DNA from: Chrysomallon squamiferum
Taxonomy: Eukaryota > Mollusca > Gastropoda > Neomphalida > Peltospiridae
Direction: 5' to 3'
Length of the DNA: 64,000 bases
Assembly: GCA_012295275.1 (NCBI GenBank)
Contig: CM022665.1
Coordinates: forward strand, 7,428,976 to 7,492,975
In this document: positions 37,005 to 50,470 of the stretch, one piece after another
Layout: each line of letters opens with the position of its first letter
Position numbering within the stretch: the stretch's first letter is position 1
Made by a program: the position numbers and the translations under genes
Notes under the pieces: model-generated
Database searches by the model: none
What the model saw: only the letters and a program-made list of their open reading frames with translations
What the model was told of the DNA's origin: nothing

Positions 37005-40000
37005 TCCTTTGTTGTTGAATTATTATTATTCAGTGTTTTTTTCATATTTCTTGTTGTGTATTTTAAAAAAATATATTTTATGTTAGATTTTTGTTTTTTC
37101 TCCTTGCTCATGATTTCATAATACGGAAGTATAAGTTTAAAAATTCTGTTGACCACCATTTTTTTTTTTATTGATGTAATGTCATCAGATACAATGCAGA
37201 CCAGTTTGATCACAAATGCATACACACACATACACATGCAGTTACAGAAAACGGGTTTTATGAACAAGGGGTTTGCTAAGGTTTGTAAGCTTGAGGTTCC
37301 ATAATGGTCTACATGTATATAAACTCAATTTTTCTGTCACCTCTTTCATTCTGTATGCCATCTATCATTAAGAAGTCATGTCCTCACTTATTCTATGGGG
37401 TTTGATTTTGAAAGGGACAATCCCACTACCTTAATAAATAGAAAAACTGAGGGATGATGTTTGCATGTTATAGTGACATGCAGAAATTCACACAGCCAAA
37501 GCTTCTTTCATACCACAGCTGTTGGTCTTTCTTTTTTTCGTCATCACTATCTCCTACAAATCTGCACAAACTATGTTCCCTTTAGACTGTGGCAAGATAA
37601 TGTACATGTTGATTTTTGACAAGATAATGTACATGTTGCTTATAAATATTGAATAATATCATAAATATGTGCAAATATAGAAAATAAGTTAATAGCTAAT
37701 AATGGCTCCTTATTAGTTCAGATTTTTAAACAAACCCACAATTTCCATCACTGTTCACAAATCAACCTTCTTTCTGTATGTACATTTCTGTTTATGTGTG
37801 TTTGTATTATTTTTCATTTCACTACTGAACAGCTTGACATTTTTTCTGTGGAAACCTGATGCTGAAAAATGTGAAGAAATTAGTCTATTAATAAACACAC
37901 TAAGAAACTAAGCTGACATAAATAAATATTTTAATAATGTTAAATTTTATTACATTTGAACAAAAAATAAATAATAAAATCTATTTTATGTACTTGAAGT
38001 TCTTTACTGGATCAGGGTTGCAATGAGTGTAAGACTCACTGTCAAAATGGTACCAGACACCATCAATCCATCTTAAATAACAATAATTGTTCTAATAATA
38101 GTTGTAGTAGTTAACAGTAGTTAGCAGCAGCAGTAGTAGTAGTAGTAGAAGAAAATGAAGCCATCATAGCAACTGCAGTAAAAATAATAATAAAAATTTT
38201 AAATGATCATGAATTCTCATTTAACAACAATAATACAGAACATCAGAACACAATTCAACCATCTGTACAAAAGTGGTATTGTCATGACAACCAGTGGAAG
38301 AAAGACTGCTGATGACCAAAATGAATATACAAATCTGCATGCATAGCCTATATAAATAAATAAATAATTGATAATGATGATGAAAATAAACACATGCAAT
38401 AAAATAACTTATTCTTAACTGCTAAGGAAGGATTATAAATGCTAATCCATAATAATTGTTTTACAATTTCATAAAAAACAACATATTTTTTTTTACCACA
38501 AGCAGTTATCAACACACTGAAATGACAAATAAAGTTTACATGGATATGCATGGTATAATAAACTTCAGAAATAACAAACTTTATCCAGCTGTACAGTTGT
38601 CTTCCTTAAATTGGTTACATGCATCATTCATGTCAGCAAAGATAACTGGAAAAGAATTTTATTATTTATTTTATTCAGATCTCCAAACATTCACTTAAAT
38701 TAGGAAGAAGGAAAAAAAAATTCAGAATTTAGGCTAAATTAATTAAATAACATACTTTGCACTGAATTAGAAATATGATTTTAATAACAAAATTAAAGTG
38801 AAATAAAACAGTAAACAAACAAGCAAATAAATAAATAAACAAGTAAACTTGACAGAATTCTCTTTACAGTAAGCAGTAAACAAGACGTGTATTATCAACA
38901 TTACGTACTGGTTAGTCATAAAGGAATTTGCTGAAATGAGTAACAGAACATCTGAAAAAGACTGGCAATATAAAATGTAATTGTGCAGTCAATAAGAAAT
39001 TAAATTGGCTTTGAATATTTACAAAGTCACAGATATTTTGATCATGCACAAAACTGAAAATAATTAACATTTTTGGCAACTATTAAGATACTTTGATGTT
39101 CTCTGGAAAGAATAAGGATTTAAAAAAAAGGAGAATCTTTTAAAGTATTTCAGACACCCCTGATCATATCAGTGACATGCAAGAAGAGTCACCTTAGTAG
39201 CTTTTCCTTTGGTAAGGTGACAGAATTTTTCAGAAAAAAAAAAAATATGAATTTATTGTAATATTATAAATCTGAAAGAAAAGGATGTTGAGTATTAGAG
39301 TGAGAGAATATATGAGACAAAGGGAATTAATAACGGAACAGTTGGAGAAATGAGCAAAACAAAACAATAATACTGTTTATATTTGGGTTCTATTATGTCT
39401 GCCAGGAGGAGAAACAAAATCAAATTTTTTTATTTCTGTGATTTTTATTTTATTTTTATTAATAAAAAAAATTCTTTGGTTTTTAATTTGTTAAATGCTC
39501 AGCACTGTAATTATTCACTGGGTATATTTATAATTATAATTTCAGATACATTGTATATTTTGTAGTATAAACCACTTGTGTTTGTCCATCTAATCCTTTA
39601 GTTTTCAGAATCTAACAACAAAAACAACAAAAAACAAACAAATTCAAATCTAAATGCAGATTTATTCCCAAATCACCAATCAGCAAAATAATGTGTGTGC
39701 AGAAAATAGTTTTATCAGAGTATAATAATCAATTAACATAAAATATTTAATCCTATGTTTTAAAAAATTAAATCACTTGATGAATTAAAAAAAAAACTTC
39801 CTTTACACTGTACAAATAAAATTAGAAACTGATTATTATTTAATAAAACAATTAATATTTAAAGATAAATGGTTTGTTAATAATATTTTCTAATTGCTTT
39901 AAAAAAAAAGAAAAAAAAAGAAGTATATTATGACCAATAATTGATGATAAACTCATTTTCAATATTTTTATCCTAAAAACGAACTTCACAAATAGGCCGA

Positions 40001-40171
40001 TGCTCAGTTATAATGGGATTTTAGGATTAGTCTATTTTGGTGTGTCCTATGGATGATTTCCGTTTGCAAAAAAAAAAAAAATTTATTATAGCAGTCTATT
40101 TGAATAACTTACATTATTCTTATGTAATAACTTACTTTATTTTGAATTTTTATTCAAATTATATTTTTTTC

Positions 40172-40445
40172 TCTATATTAGAATTTAAAACTAAATCTAT
40201 TTCAGTTAATATCAGTTATAAACTAAACTGCACAAAAAAATTAAATATTCTGGATTACAAGAGCAAAAGTATATGATCATGTTAACAAACAAATAGTTAA
40301 CTAAATAAGTGATGGAAGTGAAATTTGTTCAGTACAACACTGCTTGAGAATATCAAGACACATTATGTTTTCTTCTCTGTATTAGATTTTATAACTAAAC
40401 TGCACAAAGATTTAAAATATTCTGGATTATAAAAGCAAAACTTAT
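40172..40445. repeat. Dispersed duplication of a ~80-bp AT-rich segment
   Basis: Sequence around 40172-40270 containing AAACTGCACAAA, then TATTCTGGATTA and AGCAAAA, recurs at about 40368-40445 with scattered differences. It looks like a local duplication. Confidence 0.6.
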
Positions 40446-42450
40446 CTCAAAGAAACATGTAACAGTATCCTACAAAGCAATGTTGTGATTTTTGTTGTTT
40501 ACATCTTGATTACTCTTATGGATAAATAAATCAGTTTTTCTAATTACAATGGCTTTTTAACTTTTTCTTGGACACTTGCATACATCTGGCTTTCATGCAG
40601 CCATCAAATGTAATTTAATTGTTTGCATTTTTAGCCATCCAGACTGACCAACAAAACATTAAATTAGTCCATAACAAAAAACAAAAACAAAAATTAATAA
40701 ACTCATTAAACTGTATTGTGCATAACAAGAAACATTTTATTTTATCACTGTATGTGTACTTAATTAAAATCATAGATTATGAAATACATTTTGTTATTAT
40801 TGTTATATGCTTTGTATGATGTTTTCTCAAATTTTTTTTTAAAATAAAGTGAAATAATAATTAGTGATACAAAAAATTAATTATAAATAAAAACATCAAT
40901 ATAAATAATGCAAACAATTAATTAATTAAATAAATGTGCAATATGCACAAGTTTTATATATTCTTTTCCTCTGATAACTCTGCATCAGCACATCAAAGAA
41001 AAGGAAAAGAAAATGATTATATTTTATTGCTAGAGCCAAGTTTACCACTGTCTTTTTCTTGGCCTATTCTGATGACAGGCAACTGCAGCATCCACCTTTC
41101 TTGATAAAGAACTAAAAATAAGTTCATAAGTTATCTATCAATATCTAATGGATCTGGAGCACCAAATTTATAAAATTTATGCACAGATGTAGAAAAATAC
41201 AGTTTTTAAGTGGTGCCACATTTTTTTTTTTACCTCTCTGAGTGTCATCAAGCCTAGTCACATTGTGTCTTAAACAGCTCAATGAAACAGGAGGAAGACT
41301 AATGCCAAAATTACCAAAGACATAAGGAAATATTGCTTCAGTTGAATGGAAATTCTATTATAAATACTCTGAGGGTGAATGACAGTTTATCAGGTAACTG
41401 GTTGAAATAGATGCCCGGAATTATTAGTGATTTGTGATGACCAACACTGATATCACTATCCAGGGCACAGATTACAGTAATTATTAATTTCACCATTTTT
41501 ACATTAGTTATTTTCTCCACCAATCTTTTATTCTGAATATTTTTGACTTGACACTGTTAGTGAATTCAGTATTGGAAAATCTCATTAATATAAGCATATT
41601 AATAATTCAAAATCAAGCATAAGTCATACATCGTAAGCATTATTCAATTTGTTACAAGTGCATTATTAAAATATGTATAAACCACAAAATACTGCAACAT
41701 GAATGATTTGCAGCATTAAGTCTCGCACACACAAATTGTATATTTAAAAAACATATGTTAAATATAGTTCTAATTTTTTTTATTAATGTTTTATTCTTTT
41801 TTTCTTTTTTTTTAAAATTATTATATTTATTATTACTTTTATTTTTTTAAATGATCCTTTATTATTATTATTATTATTTTTTGATATACATCTATGCAAG
41901 TTTCTTACATTTTGTACTCATAAACAAAGATAAATTTATAGTCCACAATTTGCTGATTGTTACATTATTTTAAATTAAAATACCAAACCATAAATTTTAT
42001 ACAGTAAGGCTGTACAAAATAATATTTAAAATAACTGACATAAATAAGTCAAGTCACAGTACTAACAAATTTAATTGTAGCCAGCAATTCAGTCTTTGTC
42101 TTCTGTACTCATTTATGAAAAACAAAGAACAAAATCAAAATAAATAAAATTTTAAAATTTTTAAAAAATTAAAAATTAACAAGGGTTAATAAAACAGAAA
42201 AGTAGCATGGGGTAAAAAAAAAAAAAAATGCACAATTTAAACCCCAATGGATTATTATATAATCTAAAAATATTAACTATATAATTATTGGAATGTTTTG
42301 GGATGGTAGTGGCTTCTCAAATCGCTGCTCATTAAAAACTGAATGACTAGAATTAAATGACATTCAGTTGTAAACAATCTGCTTCTGAGCCGCGTGCGTG
42401 TGTGTGTGTGTGCACACGTGCACATGTATAATAAAAGTTTTACAGTAGAA

Positions 42451-42456
42451 TTTATT
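42451..42456 (-). terminator. Candidate PARP polyadenylation signal
   Basis: TTTATT on the plus strand (AATAAA on minus) lies about 95 nt past the stop of the shifted frame (42551) and about 155 nt past the stop of the literal frame (42610). Confidence 0.4.
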
Positions 42457-42609
42457 TTTCAAATGCTCATGAAGTGAAATATAATAATTGGAAATAAGAT
42501 TTTTCTTTTCAAATATTTCACCTTTTCATGAATTATTAAAGAGGCTATATCTATTTCTGACTATAATAAACAATGTATGATGGAAGAATGTGACTTGTGT
42601 TAAAAATAA

Positions 42610-45600
42610 TCAACTCTTTTCCACATGGTGAAACATGTGCGAATCGTAACCAGCCTGCAGATTGGCTCCCCTCATTACCTGTTGGCAAGTATATGCCTAG
42701 AAAAAGAAAATATACTCACATTAAAGACACATGACTGAAATAATGCTTACAAACAAAAAAGATTATCTTTTCAAAAATATATATAAATATTAAGAAATGA
42801 TTTCAGGTAGCCATGTAATATGTTTTTAAAACTTTTATTTACATGTTACAGACTGGAACCCAATTAAAACATTGCTTCTCTAACTCACTTGTGTGCAAGT
42901 ATGAGGGATAAAAAATATTTTCTAGTTTTAAAATTAATAAATATAATTTGAAAGAAAAATATATATGTCAACATGATTTTGGTTTTAGGTTACTTGTTTT
43001 GTTTATTTAATATTTTTTTATATATATATATTGACTGAAAATGAAATATATTAACTATCAATAACTTTATGTATATACCATCCCTAAACCATGTTTTCAT
43101 AGTCAAAAGAGATTAATGTTTTAATGATCACTCAGTGAAAGCACAGTTATTTAAGAGATACATTGGATATCAGTGATTCATACTTTCACTAGTAAATTTA
43201 TGTCCCATCTTGAAGGGTAGGATGACATATGTAATACCTACCGTATATACTTGTGTACAAGGCGACCTTATGTATAAGTCGATGTGTATTTTAAGACCAA
43301 AAATTGCGTCATTTTAGGTATTACTTGTGTATAAGTCGACTGTAGATTCCAGGCACCATCACTATTTTTAGACCAGTGTGACAGTGCCATGAAGGCCTAC
43401 ATTGTACGCCTACTGTAACATAACTTGCACAAGCTGTAACTTGCACGTGCAATTCAAAGTAAGATAATTTCGGAACCTCAGGAATATTTTTTTCTATCGA
43501 AACTCTGCTACAAGACACGCCCCCGATCCTATTCCTAGCGCGCTAATTGGCCGAGGCTTCGCGCACTTGGCAACCGACTAGAATAACAAATATGGCAAGA
43601 AGTTGAACTGATTTTTGTTGCAGAACGTTTATAGAAATTTAGTTTGTTTTCAATTTGTCGGTAGTGGATATTAATGACGATTGCAATATTATTTCACCAA
43701 ATTCTTTACAATTACACAAGTGAGTTTTGTTTATGAAATTAGGACCAATATTTAGTGCAGTTTGGCAGAGAAGTCTGCATTCCTAGATCATTGCAAGACG
43801 CCGTAAGGCATAACGCCGTACTGACGGTTTTCTCGCTTTAAAATGTATTTTTATGTCATTAAACGGAAGAATATCATGTTTTACATTCATATTTGGTTTT
43901 GTTATTTAATTTTTCAAAACATTTTATACGATAAAATTATATTTTTGAAAAGCTGAAAGACCGCGATTATTTTAGATGCATCCAGTAGCAAAAAATAGTC
44001 AAAATGGCGACTCTTCAGCAACAGCTACAAAAGCATTACCTATGTAAAAGTCGACCCCCAAAATATTACCTTAATATAGTCTCCCAAAAATTCGACTTAT
44101 ACACAAGTATATACGGTAACTGATATATGCTGTAAAAAACTCGTACTAAAAACTGAGTATGTCAAGTGTAAATTTGTATTTATCAAATGACTAAAAATGC
44201 TAATATTAATAATTAAGGTTGATTTTTTTAAAGTGAAAGAATTCAAAGCATAATATAAGGAATATCTAAAGAATGTGAACAATTAACTTTTGATACATTT
44301 GCCGTGATTTTTAACTCTGTTACAGTCACTGTTTCCATAATACTGATAGGTGGTAAACATTTATCACTTTTCAGCTCATTAATCTGTGTAAAACCTTTTC
44401 AGCTGGGTAGCTATGCCTACTAATAAAACTAATATAGCATGTAATTGTAGAAATTGTCCTTTGTCTATGAGAAAAAACAAAAAACATTTAACTATCTAAC
44501 TGGAGGGTAGTTATGTCGAGCACGATTTGGTTTCTAAGATTTTGTTAGCAAAGGTTAAATCTGGCAAACTAATGTCACAGTGTAGTGCTGAAGTTGAATT
44601 CCTTATGGAATAATATATTACTTTCAAAGATGAAAACTTGAATTCAGAGAAAATCAAAATATAATCTGTAAATAAACTGAAGAAGATATCAATTAAAAAC
44701 ACTGATAATGTTAACATCTGCCTACATCAGCTAAAGAAAATCAGTAAAGAACATATGTTAACAACAGAAAGAGATTTCATCTTTAAATTTCCCAAACATA
44801 CTCATCAGTGCAGTATTTACATTAATAGGAAATGCAAGCAGATGAACAAAATGAGGTGGTTTTATTTACTAAACGTCAGTAAAAATGGAAATATGCCATT
44901 ACCACAGAGAAATAATCAGGAAACAGGTACAAACCTTTCCTTGTAAAATTTGACAAAGCATGATTGTAGTTGACCCATTTATGTAAGCCATAGAATATTC
45001 TGGATATTCACTGAAATACACACCAGCACCATAGTAACCACTGTCTGTCTTAGCTTGGAACCCACGATCACCTGAAGACACAAACATTGATAAGTTACTA
45101 ACCTTTCCAATGAGTACTTGACACAGCATTAGTTGTGTGGCACCAGAAATATAATGCATTGAATAACTTGGATATTCACTGAAGTACACCCCACTGCCAT
45201 AGTTGTTCCCAGATTTCATGACAAAACCTGGATCTCCTAAAATCAAAATGTTGGTATATTAAATATGGAACATTTTAAAAAATGTGTTTTTGTTTTATTT
45301 TATTTTTTTTTTTTTTTTTTCCCAAATGCTGGTAATATGATGACAAAAGCAAAAAGATGGATGAAATCCAGTGTTAGTTATGGAAAGAAACTATTAGTTG
45401 AAAATACTATTAAACAACAGAATTTTTTAGTTATATATACAAACAGTCTATAATGTCGACAATGATGGTAAACTGATTTTAGCATTGTAAAGAGGTAGGT
45501 CGTATAATAAGTTTTCTGAGATAATGAATACCCAATACTTGCCCAGTTGTCTTTCAGAATAACAGAAAGTATGCTGAGTTACAGACCTATTTGTTTTGAT

Positions 45601-48600
45601 TGCCCAGTAAGCTGGTAAATATTAATGAATAAATTAAGAAAGAAAAAAAAAAAACAGTTAAAAAAACTGAAGTATTAAAAAGTATTTTCATTGCCTGTGT
45701 TCTTGTAATTCACCTTTTCTCAAAGAATTACATGACAGATGTCTGTTTTAAAGTCATACAAAGAATTACATGACATGTCTGTTTTAAAGTCAAAGAATTA
45801 CTTGATAGATGTTTGTTTTAAAGTTGTACAAAGCATTACATGTCAGATGTCTGTTATAAAATCATACAAAGAATTACATGACAGATATCTGTTTTTGAAG
45901 TTGTACAAAACGTAAGTAAAAAAAGAAGTTGAGATTAATTATAAGACCATGTAACAATTTTATTCACAAAGTTACTGGAATACAAATGCAATATCTTAAA
46001 GTTTCAAAATGCTAAAACTGTTGTAATGAATAAAAACTTGATTTTGAATTATGTGATGGTTCTTGAATGACATGTCGCTGTGACAAAGTGGACATGAATT
46101 TATACTATCACACATCAAGTCTATGTACAAGTACTACAATCTGATAATATCAAAAATACCAACTCAAAAGCATTGTTAGTAGAGCCATTCCAACGTTGAT
46201 TTTCTCAGAAGTTTTTGAAAATCACAACAAAGAAAAAATTCATTTTCATTCACAAAATACAACGCAAACATAAAACTGTGTGTTGACGATTTATACAGAT
46301 CTGATGATCAGAGACAAGATCAACTGATGGTGGTTTATCAGGTAATTTTGCAATGTGTTTGCATTAGAGTGTATTAGCCAGTCTTGGTAGTTGGGGACAG
46401 GAGGGGCACATAAAGCAAATAATATTATGTATATTTAAATACAGATGACTCGAGCACATTTTGGGGTGGTAATCAGGTATGGCAGTATACTTGGGTGTGT
46501 GTTCAAAAGAGGTTTAACAAACATATATAATCAAATATGCTTTTGTAGCCACCTTGATATCTTCCAACAATGCATTTTACTATATATATATAAATTTATG
46601 TCTGTCTGTGTAAGTGCATGTGTATTAAATAAACTGGTATGATACTGACAAATGTTTTGTGTTAGTTATTCATTAAAATTAAAATTAAGTACACTAATAT
46701 ACCTGGAGCTAAAAATCCTCCTTCACAGATTTTCTTAATGTTATTGGTGTTTGTTCCATGAAAAGCTAAGACTGGGTATGACATATCTTCACCTCTTGTT
46801 TTCTTCAGATTCTGCTGAGCAGCTCTATACATAATTATAAAAAAAACACAATAATGTTTTCTAAAATAAACTTGCTACTTTAAAGATACTCATGTAACAA
46901 AACAAATTTTTAATAATTTCCAGTAAGATTTTGATTTCTCTCAAATATGTTTTGAAAATGTTATCAATTAGTCTCAAAGGATCTGGGTCTTTCAATATAC
47001 AAGAAAACACTTAACTGTTGAAATCCAGTTGTGTGTTTTTTGCTGGAACTGGAATTGGACCAATTTTCTCTGATGGATTAATTAATATTTTTTTTATAAT
47101 GGTGAAACCAGATTGATATTTCAACCACTAAGGAACAATATTTGTATTTATCAGTACATGTTTTCATATTGTTTATCCCAATGTTATGATTAAATCTGTT
47201 GACCAATAAAACACAGATAAGATAGAATTTTTAATTTAAAACAAATATTGTTTTACAAATACTTGTGAAACCATATTACTTGCATCTTTTGGAATGGAAA
47301 TGTTCCAGATATTTTGGTAATGTTTTTGAAAAAGATATAACAAAAGTTATGCAACCTTTAAACCATTGTAATTGTGATTAATTTTTATTTTCTAGTAGAA
47401 TTGATAAAACATAATGAATGATTTATATTTTGTGAATCTTGGAGAAATAAAGAATATAAGTTATATCTACCTGAATTTCTTCATGAGAACTGGATTTACC
47501 ACATATTCAACCTTGTCAACACGATAGCTTTAAAACAAATACATTTTACAAAATGAAATGAATGAAAATATATTAGTAACAAAAATGATCCATATAATTA
47601 CAATTGGACATTTATGAATATAAAGTCTTCATAAAAAAAAAAAAAAATGTATATTATAATAATAATAATAAGCAGACAGATAAATAAATAAACAATTAGA
47701 ATAATGAATTTTTTTTTTTTTAAATATGTAAAGAAAGAAAAATACTTCATTTAACAACATGCTCAACATATTTAATTCAGACAGTATATGCATGTTTACA
47801 GATGAGAGAGGAAACCTTTAACAACTTTATAGTCAGCTACTTTTTTCAATTAACACCAAGAAATTTTCCAACATAAACCAGTCACTAGACACATCACTGA
47901 GAAGAATGCATCTGGAGATCTGTCACACCTTAGGTCAGTAGTCTCAAGCATTACGAAGAAAAAATAAATATTCATACTCACAAAGTGAACAGACTGAGTC
48001 CTACTTATAATTTAAGTTTATGAATATCATAAGATTACAATACTGACAATCCTTCATCTGAAATGCTTGGGACTGAAAGAATGTTTAAGATTTTGGGATA
48101 CAAGGATACAGCCTGAGAATAGGATCTAAGTCTAAACACAAATTCCATTTTTATTTTATATACAACTTACACAAACAGACTGCAGGATTTTGCATATATT
48201 ATTTTTAATGTTTTTAATGAAATAAAGTTAGTGTATGAAAACTGTAAGATATCACCATTTCAGATTTCAGACCTTTTCAGATTCTGGAATTTGAAACAAG
48301 TGAACCTCAACATGTACCAGGAAAAAAAAGTCAGTGGTGATACATACTGAGCTGATGATTCAAGCAGTCTAAGAAACTGAGACTCTGCTGTTCTGAAATG
48401 ATGTTCTTCTGCTGTGTTTTTGTGAGCTCTTTCTGCATGGAGACTAAAATAAACTGTTTTGTTTCCTGACAGAGCTTCTTTCTCTCCCTTTACCAGTTTT
48501 GACTGACCTGGTCCTTGCTGAAATAGTTAAAAATTAGTTGTCAAAGAATTATTCAAAAACAATAATTTTAACTGAAGTAACTTCGTTTATGTTATTTTAC

Positions 48601-50439
48601 TATTTTACTGTAAACATTTCTAGGTACCCAAAACATTTAATGGTAATTACCTTTTCACATCTGCTAATATTAATTTTTACATTTTTTCCACTTTGTGGAT
48701 ATTCCTCCATCTTCTTGAGGTCGACTTTATATAAACGCCCCTTGGGGTCTGTCACCTCCGTGAATCTCTCTTTAGTTTGATAAGCCTTTTCAAGCTTGGC
48801 ATTAATACCACGACTGAATGCCTGACTTTCACCGTGTCTGTCAATGTAGTACCACTGAACCAGATTAGCAACAACTTTGGCTTCTTGCTTTTTATCAGCA
48901 GCTGTTTTGATCTGTAAAAGTTTTTCTGAAATCTTCTCATAAGCCTTTAATACATCCTCTCTAACACCTGTAATTTTCACTAATTTGTTCTGAGACATGG
49001 ATAACTGAACTTTGCATTTCTTGGCAATTTCATCAACAGCTCTTTTCTGAAATCAGCAAAAACAAAATTTGTTATCGAAAAATTCAAGAAAATTAAAAAT
49101 AGAAATGCTCCCACCCCTATAAATGCATCCAAACTGAAAAACCCAGACTGAATTAAAAAAGCAAAAACACATAAAGAAGACATTAGTCTTTCTGTCTGTT
49201 CATATGTTATACTGGGTTGAGGAATAAGTCATTGCAGTTAAATTAAATTTAATCATTACATAGAAGAAAACTTAAGCTTAACTGATAACAAGATGTAATT
49301 TAATCAATAATGCATACTACGTTGTTATTTAACACTTCTTCCCAACAGTCAACAAGTTTTTTGATGCCTCTGGAACAAAATTTGAATCAATTATGAACCG
49401 CAATGACTTATTCCTCCACCCATTAGTTTGATCTTTAATTAATTACAATTTTTTATGACATGATGGATCTTCCAGTGTAACATCTTTTAATTCTAATATT
49501 CAAATACCCAGTGATAATTTGCAACTCAAAAATTAACTAACTTCTTCACTGGGTAAATCACCAAAGTTTCCACACAGATTTTCTGGTAATGTTTTGTCGT
49601 CAACAATCATTTTGCATTGTTCAATGAAAGCCTCTCTGGCTGCAGCTAAACCATGATCGCCTTCAGCATAAATAGCAATGACACATTCTTCACTCAGGGA
49701 CTGTTTCCAAGAATGTGAGGATCGCTTAAGCTTTACATCTCTGCAACCTAAAAATAAAATACAAAAAAAAAAAAAAAAAATTTAAAAATATTAATAATAA
49801 TAAATAGTTCTGTTGAAAATAGAGAAACATTAATAATTTATTAAGTTTTTAGTTTTTTTATGTGTTAAATAAACAAAGACAGAAGTTATGATTCTAACAC
49901 AAAAATGAGTAAAATGTTTGATAACCAAACTTTAAACGTAACAAAGAATGATTCTTTTGTTGATTGTTGTAAAAGGTAAATGAGTTTGGGATTAAATCTA
50001 TTGATTTAGTGCATAGGTGAAAAAGTACAGTTTGTGTACTCAAAAAGAAATGAAAATAATAATTTATAAACTGAATCTTTGGAATCAGTGATAGTTACAA
50101 CAATGAAAGCACTATTATATATATATATATATATATAATAAAGTAAATCAGTATATTATTACAACATTGCATGACCTATTTAGCCTACAAAATCACTGCT
50201 TATATTGTCAACACTAAGTAATAACAAAACATTTTACAGGCCAACCACCAATAAAATAAAATTGAACTTAGCTTTAGTGAACTTTACAGAATATACAATT
50301 AAAACTTGTTGAAAAATAATGTGTCAGTTTTACAGTGTACATCAGTGATATAAAGTCTGCCTCAGATATTACAATCACAGAATCAATTCTTCTTAATGAA
50401 TTCAACTGGCCAGCTGAAACCTATTTCAATCTTTAACAA

Positions 50440-50470
<31 letters not shown>

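Larger units (their letters stand above)
35033..42550. other. AT-rich gap between convergent IAP and PARP genes
   Basis: No exon chain or domain is recognisable on either strand. It holds candidate 3' UTR sequence at both ends, a foldback cluster (36899-37004), GTA/CAG-like triplet runs near 38100-38150, a dispersed duplication (40172-40445) and many A/T runs. The open frames here (for example 36983-37267 and 38348-38698) look like chance in AT-rich DNA. Confidence 0.55.

Noticed and set aside
44899-45246. Single 115-residue exon covering both PARP loop copies
   Set aside because: Clear donor and acceptor signals split it into two homologous exons; the joint reading is kept only as a possible retained-gap isoform.
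45720-45907. CRISPR-like reading of the 33-39 bp repeat
   Set aside because: Units are contiguous without unique spacers, so it is a minisatellite.
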